DNA of 64,000 nucleotides, from assembly GCA_019635715.1 (NCBI GenBank), contig JAHBYY010000013.1, positions 1 through 64,000 of the forward strand, written 5' to 3'. Within the stretch, counting starts at the first letter, position 1; every line of letters begins with the position of its first letter. A program made the position numbers and the translations under genes. Source of the stretch: Rhizobiaceae bacterium. GTDB lineage: Bacteria; Pseudomonadota; Alphaproteobacteria; Rhizobiales; Rhizobiaceae. Shown in pieces: positions 54,876 to 64,000 of this stretch. The notes beneath the pieces are model-generated. The model ran no database searches and had not been told where the DNA came from. It worked only from the letters and a program-made list of their open reading frames with translations.

Positions 54876-56282
54876 CTACGTAATCGAATAGGGCAGGGTG
54901 GCGCGATTGTTCTGGTCGACGGTCAGCCGGGCCTTGAGGGGCGGCACGGCGCGCTGGGCGCAGTTCGGCCGCTGGCAGATGCGGCAGGAGATGCCGATCG
55001 GATCGAAGGCGACCTTGTTCGCCATGTTCAGGCCGTCGGAATAGACGAAGCTGTCCGCATATGTGACTTCGCATCCCAGGGCGATCGCATAGCGCCGCTG
55101 TGGCGCGTTGTAGCCGCCGCCGGCCTTCCTGAGCTCTGTCGCCACCGAGAGGTAGCGCACGCCGTCCGGCGTTTCGGCGAGTTGCCGAATGAAGCGCCCC
55201 GGCGTCTCGAAGGCCTGGTGCACGTTCCAAAGCGGACAGGCTCCACCGAAGCGGGCGAACTGCAGCTTCGCCGCGCTGTGGCGCTTGGTGATGTTGCCGG
55301 CGCGGTCCAGCCGGGCGAAGAAGATCGGCACGCCCTTCGATCCCGGCCGCTGCAACGTGCTCAGCCGATGCGCGACCTGTTCGATGCTTGCGCCGAAGCG
55401 CGCGGCCAGCAGCTCCAGGTCATGACGCACCGCCTGCGCCGCGGCGGCGAACGGGCGGTAGGGCAGGATCAGCGCGCCGGCAAAATAGTTGTAGAGGCCG
55501 ATGCGGCAGATGTCGGCCGCCTCTTGCGAGCGGAAATCGGCGCGCTTGACGATGGCCGACACCTGGGGCGCGGTCTCGAGTTCGCCGATCTGGAACGCCA
55601 TCTGGAAGCTGCGCGTCGCAGCCGGCAGGTAGGTGTTGAGGAAAAGGATCTTCGCGGCGCTGTCGAAGCGGCGAATGAGATCGACCTCGGCGGAGCGAGC
55701 CATTCGTACTCCGTGCCGGTCTTCCAGATGGGCGGCCAGCGCTGTGCCCGCGTCGCGGTCCTCCATGCCGATGGCCGAGGCCAGTTCCTCCGCCGCCAGG
55801 TCCAGCTCGTGAATGTAGTTGTCGACGAAATGGAAGAAGTCGCGAACCTCTTCGTAAGGCGTGGGCTCGGCCTGCGAGACCCGTCCCCCTTCCTGCGACA
55901 GGCTGGCGAGCTGCTCGCCCGAGCGGCGATAGGCCTGATGGCAGGAGATGAGAGCCCGCGCAAAGCCTGGCGCGTTCTGGGTCACCAGCTTGAGCTCTTG
56001 CAGGTTCGGCTCGTAGCCGTCGAAGAGCGGGTCCGACAGCGCTTCGCTGAGCGCCGACAGCATGCGATCGGAATCGGTCGACGAAAACTCGGCCAGATCG
56101 ATCTTGAGCTTCTCGGCCAGGGCAAGCAGCACGGCCGCCGACACGGGGCGCTGATTGTTCTCGATCTGATTGAGGTAGCTGGTCGAGATGCCGAGCCGCT
56201 CGGCGAACTGCGCCAGCGTGCTGGCCTGCGCCTGTCTCAACTCGCGGATCTTGCGTCCGATGTAAAGTTTGGGCGGCGCCAT
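54876..56282 (-). CDS. ScfR/PccR-type XRE regulator of short-chain acyl-CoA metabolism
   Basis: 468 residues. An N-terminal XRE helix-turn-helix (QFAERLGISTSYLNQIENNQ, about 27-46), a middle IrrE-like region and a C-terminal DUF2083 domain with a Cys-rich end (ISCRICQRPNCAQRA). This is the layout of RamB/PrpR/PccR regulators that control propionate assimilation. It is divergent from bioY-pccBA. The ATG at 56282 has no ribosome site upstream, and a palindrome begins at it, so a leaderless transcript or repression at the start is possible. Confidence 0.88.
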   Translation of the reverse strand: MAPPKLYIGRKIRELRQAQASTLAQFAERLGISTSYLNQIENNQRPVSAAVLLALAEKLKIDLAEFSSTDSDRMLSALSEALSDPLFDGYEPNLQELKLVTQNAPGFARALISCHQAYRRSGEQLASLSQEGGRVSQAEPTPYEEVRDFFHFVDNYIHELDLAAEELASAIGMEDRDAGTALAAHLEDRHGVRMARSAEVDLIRRFDSAAKILFLNTYLPAATRSFQMAFQIGELETAPQVSAIVKRADFRSQEAADICRIGLYNYFAGALILPYRPFAAAAQAVRHDLELLAARFGASIEQVAHRLSTLQRPGSKGVPIFFARLDRAGNITKRHSAAKLQFARFGGACPLWNVHQAFETPGRFIRQLAETPDGVRYLSVATELRKAGGGYNAPQRRYAIALGCEVTYADSFVYSDGLNMANKVAFDPIGISCRICQRPNCAQRAVPPLKARLTVDQNNRATLPYSIT

Positions 56283-56310
56283 TTGCAATTTCGCAAAATT
56301 CTGAATTCAG
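56282..56310. promoter_or_regulatory. TTTGC-N6-GCAAA operator candidate of the ScfR/PccR protein
   Basis: TTTGC (56282-56286) and GCAAA (56293-56297) are inverted arms; the adjoining CTGAATTCAG (56301-56310) is a perfect palindrome, and GTATAC follows. PccR-type regulators are known to bind repeated TTTGCAAA elements, which this resembles. It overlaps the regulator's start codon and lies about 100 bp upstream of bioY. Confidence 0.6.
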
Positions 56311-56401
56311 TTTTGTATACTATGCAATTGCGCCTTTTCAAGCGTTCTGCCTCCGCACGCGACGCGATATGTCGCCGTCCATAGCCCCGCGGAGCACCCC
56401 C

Positions 56402-56982
56402 ATGATCCTGTTCGCCGCCATTGCCGAACGACGGAAATCGTCCTCTCTCCTGACCAATGTCGCGACCGTCGTCGCCGCCTCGCTGCTTCTGGCGCTTTCC
56501 GCCAAGATCTCGGTGCCCTTCTATCCGGTGCCGCTGACCATGCAGACCTTTGTCGTCATCGGTCTCGGGCTCGCCCTGGGTCCGACGCGCGGGCTCGCCG
56601 CGGTGCTGCTCTATCTCGCCGAGGGCGCGGCCGGCCTGCCGGTGTTCGCCGGCACGCCGGAAAAGGGCATCGGCATCGCCTACATGATGGGTCCGACGGG
56701 CGGCTACCTGGCCGGCTACATCCCCGCCGTGCTGGTCGCCGGCCGGCTCGCCCAGCGCGGCTGGGACCGCAACACCGTGCTGACCCTGGCTGCCGCGCTG
56801 CTCGCCGGCGCGGTCATCTACGTGCCGGGGCTGCTGTGGCTGGGCAACGTCATCGGCTTCGACAAGCCGGTGCTGCACTACGGCCTCTACCCCTTCGTCT
56901 TCGGCGACATCGTCAAGGCGGCGCTCGCCGCGCTCGTCTTCCCGGCCGCCTGGCGCTGGCTCGCCTCGAAGGATGTCGCCTG

Positions 56983-56983
<1 letters not shown>
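56402..56983 (+). CDS. bioY: Biotin transporter S-component BioY
   Basis: 193 residues, about six membrane helices. The motifs [15 protein letters not shown] and [15 protein letters not shown] are diagnostic of BioY. It imports biotin needed by the carboxylase encoded next. GGAG lies eight bases upstream of the chosen ATG. The stop overlaps the pccB start (TGATG), linking cofactor supply to the enzyme. Confidence 0.93.
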
Positions 56984-58515
<1,532 letters not shown>

Positions 58516-58524
58516 GGACATAAG

Positions 58525-60528
<2,004 letters not shown>

Positions 60529-60543
60529 TGGCCTGCACGACAA

Positions 60544-60674
60544 CCCCTACCCCTTACCCCTCCCCACAAGGGGGAGGGGTATCGTTGACGCCGCGCCGAT
60601 CCTTGACCGGCGCCGAAGCCGACCTTCGTTTCGGAAACCCCCTCCCCCTTGCGGGGAGGGGTAAGGGGTGGGGG
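60544..60674. repeat. Composite palindromic repeat between pccA and the mutase gene
   Basis: A 22-base C-rich arm (60544-60565) and its G-rich inverse (60653-60674) match at 21 of 22 positions, and each arm sits in its own shorter palindrome (for example CCCCTCCCC-ACAA-GGGGGAGGGG). The 16-mer CCACAAGGGGGAGGGG (60564-60579) is also at 25960-25975. This is the form of a BIME-like pair of REP units. It may tune expression of the downstream mutase gene. Confidence 0.75.
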
Positions 60675-60724
60675 TGCGCAATCGCCGCAACCGCTGTGTC
60701 CTGCCGTCGCGGTCGGAGCCTGTG

Positions 60725-62863
60725 ATGACAAATCCCCACATCGCCAGATGGCGCGCCGCCGCCGAGACGGAACTGAAGCGCGATCCCGACACGCTGATCT
60801 GGAACACGCCGGAAGGCATCGCCGTGAAGCCGGTCTATTCGGCCGAGGACATTGCGGGCGCGGCGCATCTGGCCTCGATGCCGGGCGAAAAGCCGTTCCT
60901 GCGCGGCCCGCGCGCCACAATGTATGCCGGCCGGCCATGGACGATCCGGCAATATGCCGGCTTCTCCACCGCCGAGGCGTCCAACGCCTTCTACCGCAAG
61001 GCGCTTGCCGCCGGCCAGCAGGGCGTGTCGGTGGCCTTCGACCTCGCCACCCATCGCGGCTACGACAGCGACCATCCGCGCGTCGAGGGCGATGTCGGCA
61101 AGGCGGGCGTCGCCATCGACAGCGTCGAGGACATGAAGATCCTGTTCGACGGCATCCCGCTCGGGGAGATTTCCGTCTCCATGACGATGAACGGCGCGGT
61201 GATCCCGATCCTCGCCAGTTTCATCGTCGCCGGCGAGGAGCAGGGCGTGCCGAGGGCGCAGCTTTCCGGGACCATCCAGAACGACATCCTCAAGGAGTTC
61301 ATGGTCCGCAACACCTACATCTACCCGCCCGAGCCCTCGATGCGGATCATCGCCGACATCATCGCCTACACGGCGAAGGAGATGCCGAAGTTCAATTCCA
61401 TCTCGATCTCCGGCTACCACATGCAGGAGGCCGGCGCGACGCTGGTGCAGGAGCTCGCCTTCACGCTGGCCGACGGACGCGAATATGTGCGCGCCGCGCT
61501 GCAGAAGGGCCTCAACGTCGACGATTTCGCCGGGCGGCTGTCGTTCTTCTTCGCCATCGGCATGAACTTCTTCATGGAAGCCGCCAAGCTGCGCGCCGCG
61601 CGCCTGCTGTGGACCCGCATCATGGAGGAATTCGCGCCGAAGAAGGCCTCTTCGCTGATGCTGCGCACCCACTGCCAGACCTCGGGCGTGTCCTTGCAGG
61701 AGCAGGACCCCTACAACAACATCGTGCGCACCGCCTTCGAGGCGATGAGCGCCGCGCTCGGCGGCACGCAGAGCCTGCACACCAACTCCTTCGACGAGGC
61801 CATAGCGCTGCCGACCGAATTCTCGGCCCGCATCGCGCGCAACACGCAGTTGATCCTCCAGCATGAAACCGGCGTGACCAGGGTGGTCGATCCACTCGCC
61901 GGCTCCTACTATGTCGAGAGCCTGACCAGCGAGCTCGCCGACAAGGCCTGGGCGCTGATCGAGCAGGTCGAGGCGATGGGCGGCATGACCAGGGCCGTCA
62001 ACGCGGGCCTGCCCAAGCGCCTGATCGAGGAGGCCGCCACCCGCAGGCAGGCCGCCGTCGACCGTGGCGAGGAGGTCATCGTCGGCGTCAACAAGTACCG
62101 GCTGGAGCGGGAGGACGAACTCGACATCCTCGACATCGACAACAGGGCGGTGCGCGAGGCGCAGGTCGCCCGCATCGGGACGACGCGCCGCCAGCGCGAC
62201 CCACGGCGCTGGCGCGAGACCATCGACGCCCTGCGTGACGTCGCCCGCAGCGGCAACGGGAATATCCTCGCGGCGGCCGTCGAGGCGGCGCGGGCACGGG
62301 CCACGCTGGGCGAGATTTCGGACGCGCTGCGCGACGCGTTCGGCGATCACGCGGCGGTGCCGAAAGTGGTGCGCAAGGTCTACGGCCCCGCCTGTGAGGG
62401 AGACCCGGAATATCAAACGCTGGTCGATCGCATCGGCGAGTTGAGGACGAAACTGGGCGAGCCACCGAGGATCATGGTCGCCAAGCTCGGCCAGGACGGC
62501 CACGACCGCGGCGCCAAGGTCATCGCCTCGGCCTTCGGCGACATCGGCTTCGACGTCGTCGCTGGCCCGCTGTTCCAGACGCCGGAGGAAGCTGCGCGCC
62601 TGGCGATCGAATCGAAGGTCCATGTCGTCGGCATGTCGTCGCTGGCCGCCGGTCACAAGACGCTGGCGCCGCAGCTTGTCGAGGCGCTGAAGGCGAAGGG
62701 CGCCGAGAACATCGTCGTCGTCGCCGGCGGAGTCATCCCCAGGCAGGATTATCAGCATCTGCGGGATTGCGGCGTCGCCGCGGTGTTCGGCCCGGGCACC
62801 AACGTGCTCGACGCGGCCCGCGCGGTTCTGGACCTTCTCGAAGGCCGCCGCCGCAACGCATAG
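60725..62863 (+). CDS. Methylmalonyl-CoA mutase (single-chain, ScpA-like)
   Basis: 712 residues. The N-terminal barrel has the [16 protein letters not shown] and [17 protein letters not shown] motifs; the C-terminal cobalamin domain has DGHDRGAKV, whose His593 is the lower axial ligand, then [11 protein letters not shown] and [12 protein letters not shown]. It converts methylmalonyl-CoA to succinyl-CoA. The ATG at 60725 has GGAG six bases upstream. I found no cobalamin riboswitch before it. Confidence 0.94.
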   Translation: MTNPHIARWRAAAETELKRDPDTLIWNTPEGIAVKPVYSAEDIAGAAHLASMPGEKPFLRGPRATMYAGRPWTIRQYAGFSTAEASNAFYRKALAAGQQGVSVAFDLATHRGYDSDHPRVEGDVGKAGVAIDSVEDMKILFDGIPLGEISVSMTMNGAVIPILASFIVAGEEQGVPRAQLSGTIQNDILKEFMVRNTYIYPPEPSMRIIADIIAYTAKEMPKFNSISISGYHMQEAGATLVQELAFTLADGREYVRAALQKGLNVDDFAGRLSFFFAIGMNFFMEAAKLRAARLLWTRIMEEFAPKKASSLMLRTHCQTSGVSLQEQDPYNNIVRTAFEAMSAALGGTQSLHTNSFDEAIALPTEFSARIARNTQLILQHETGVTRVVDPLAGSYYVESLTSELADKAWALIEQVEAMGGMTRAVNAGLPKRLIEEAATRRQAAVDRGEEVIVGVNKYRLEREDELDILDIDNRAVREAQVARIGTTRRQRDPRRWRETIDALRDVARSGNGNILAAAVEAARARATLGEISDALRDAFGDHAAVPKVVRKVYGPACEGDPEYQTLVDRIGELRTKLGEPPRIMVAKLGQDGHDRGAKVIASAFGDIGFDVVAGPLFQTPEEAARLAIESKVHVVGMSSLAAGHKTLAPQLVEALKAKGAENIVVVAGGVIPRQDYQHLRDCGVAAVFGPGTNVLDAARAVLDLLEGRRRNA

Positions 62864-63028
62864 CCGGGCTTTCCGGCGCGGGCGCGGCAGCAGCTTGTCG
62901 CTCGCCTGGCCCAGGACGGCAGGCCGCGCAACTGTGCCACCGGGAATGCGTCACCGAAAAAGCAAGGACCGGTCCCGGCGCCGGCCGTCGTCGAGACCGG
63001 ATCAGGCGTCGATCGGGAGGCGGTTTGG

Positions 63029-64000
63029 TCAGGTCTTTCTGAACCGGGCCGGCGATACTCCCGACAGATCACGAAAGGCGCGTGAAAAGGCGCTCGTCTC
63101 GCTGAACCCCAGCGCCAGTGCCGCTTCGGTAATCGAGTGCCGGTCGTCGGACAGAAGAAGCTTGGCGCTGTCGAGCATCGCCGCGTTTCGCAGGTCGCGG
63201 AACTTCGCTCCATGCGCGGCGAGGTATCGGTGCAGCGTGCGCACGCTGATGCCGAGCTGGCGCGCGACGCTCGGCGCATCGAGCCGGTCGAAATCGCCGG
63301 CGCTGAACGCCTGCTTCAGCAGCTTCACGACCATGCTCACCAGGTCCTGGCGCGAACCGAGATTTCGAAGATCGTGGAACACCCGGTCTGCGACGATCCT
63401 GTAGAGATAGGCGTCCTTGAACCGGCCGGGATGATCCAGGGCACTCCGCTGCACATAGATCGCGTTGCGGCTCGAATTCGGCCGGACGTCCCTGCCGAGC
63501 CAGGCAGGCGCCGCGCCCCGCTCCCAAGCCGGGCAATGTTCGAGATCGAGCCGGCAGACGTCGGAAGCGCCGTCGCGCCCCCTCCGGAGGGCGGCGCCGA
63601 GCATGGTCACCGAGAATTCCGCGTCTGGCGCCTTCTCTTCCGGCGTTCCGAACCGGACCGAGTAAGTGATGCGCGCCAGGTCGCCATGTGTTTCGATGCC
63701 GATTTCGGTGTTTTCCTGGAGAAGCTCGAACGCCGCGCAGAAATCCCTCAGGGCGGTGCCCATGTCGGGTGCGAGTTCGAAAAGATAGCCGATCGCGCCG
63801 AACGAGCGTGCGTCGAAGGCCTCCGCGAATTCGATGCTGAAGGTCGGGAGCCCGGTTTCGCCGGCCGCCGAGCGCAGCAGCGACGAGAAGGCGGAAAGGG
63901 TGATCTCCGACGTCTGCGCCGCCGGCGGCAGGGCGTGCTGCAGTCCGCATGTTTCGATGACGCGCGCCGGATCGCCGCCATGTCGCCTCACGACCTGGTC
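63029..64000 (-). CDS. AraC-family regulator, 5' end cut by window edge
   Basis: At least 323 residues visible; the frame is open to the window end, so the true start probably lies beyond 64000 (a GTG at 63991 is possible). OruR/ArgR-type N-terminal domain (FGAIGYLFELAPDMGTAL) and C-terminal AraC helix-turn-helix pair (SVARQLGISVRTLHRYL; ITEAALALGFSETSAFSRAF). It is convergent with the mutase gene. Targets unknown. Confidence 0.85.
   Translation of the reverse strand, partial: DQVVRRHGGDPARVIETCGLQHALPPAAQTSEITLSAFSSLLRSAAGETGLPTFSIEFAEAFDARSFGAIGYLFELAPDMGTALRDFCAAFELLQENTEIGIETHGDLARITYSVRFGTPEEKAPDAEFSVTMLGAALRRGRDGASDVCRLDLEHCPAWERGAAPAWLGRDVRPNSSRNAIYVQRSALDHPGRFKDAYLYRIVADRVFHDLRNLGSRQDLVSMVVKLLKQAFSAGDFDRLDAPSVARQLGISVRTLHRYLAAHGAKFRDLRNAAMLDSAKLLLSDDRHSITEAALALGFSETSAFSRAFRDLSGVSPARFRKT

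Noticed and set aside
60529..60724. Cobalamin riboswitch upstream of methylmalonyl-CoA mutase
   Set aside because: The gap is taken up by the GC-rich palindromic repeat; no B12-box-like sequence seen.

Overview
The window is high-GC, gene-dense DNA from an alphaproteobacterium. The pccR/scfR-bioY-pccB-pccA-mcm arrangement, many periplasmic binding proteins and GC-rich palindromic intergenic repeats suggest Hyphomicrobiales (Mesorhizobium/Aminobacter-like). The genus is an inference. I see no rRNA, tRNA or CRISPR array. The left edge (1-930) carries the end of a mobilisation module (relaxase, MobC), so an integrated mobile element or plasmid segment borders the window.

Region 1 (1.2-14.6 kb) is an amide or carboxylate import and activation island. 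A MarR regulator and a cytosolic AmiC-like binding protein are divergent. Next come a flotillin-like protein, a complete urea/amide/branched-chain-type ABC importer and two unusual fusion proteins: a LivF-type ATPase fused to an amidase, and two acyl-CoA ligases fused head to tail. Region 2 (15-20 kb) holds a Na/Pi cotransporter, a TetR regulator divergent from an SDR, and small oxidoreductases.

Region 3 (19.7-41.2 kb) is an aromatic or N-heteroaromatic catabolic cluster. It contains a GntR regulator, an HpaB/HpaC-like two-component monooxygenase, an ALDH7-like dehydrogenase, an RraA-type aldolase, an atypical RidA protein, a cupin, a VOC extradiol dioxygenase, a three-subunit molybdenum hydroxylase, a fumarylacetoacetate-hydrolase-family enzyme and a GMC oxidoreductase. 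It also has a TorT/ribose-type ABC importer and two AhpD-like paralogues. Related dyads recur in its promoters.

Region 4 (41.3-54.7 kb) is the highlight: a bacterial microcompartment (BMC) locus of the RMM / aminoacetone-utilisation type. It has a DeoR regulator, a class III aminotransferase-fold phospho-lyase, a CoA-acylating aldehyde dehydrogenase with a C-terminal encapsulation-like helix, two BMC-T, one BMC-P and one BMC-H shell protein, and an unassigned protein with an encapsulation-like N-terminus. An AraC regulator follows. On the opposite strand lie an APH-type amino-alcohol kinase, an SDR dehydrogenase and a Pot-type ABC importer.

Region 5 (54.9-64 kb) holds an ScfR/PccR regulator, the biotin transporter BioY, both propionyl-CoA carboxylase subunits, methylmalonyl-CoA mutase and an AraC regulator cut by the right edge. 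Regions 4 and 5 can be read as one route (inference): an amino-alcohol is imported, oxidised or reduced, phosphorylated, cleaved to an aldehyde inside a shell and converted to propionyl-CoA, then carboxylated and rearranged to succinyl-CoA.
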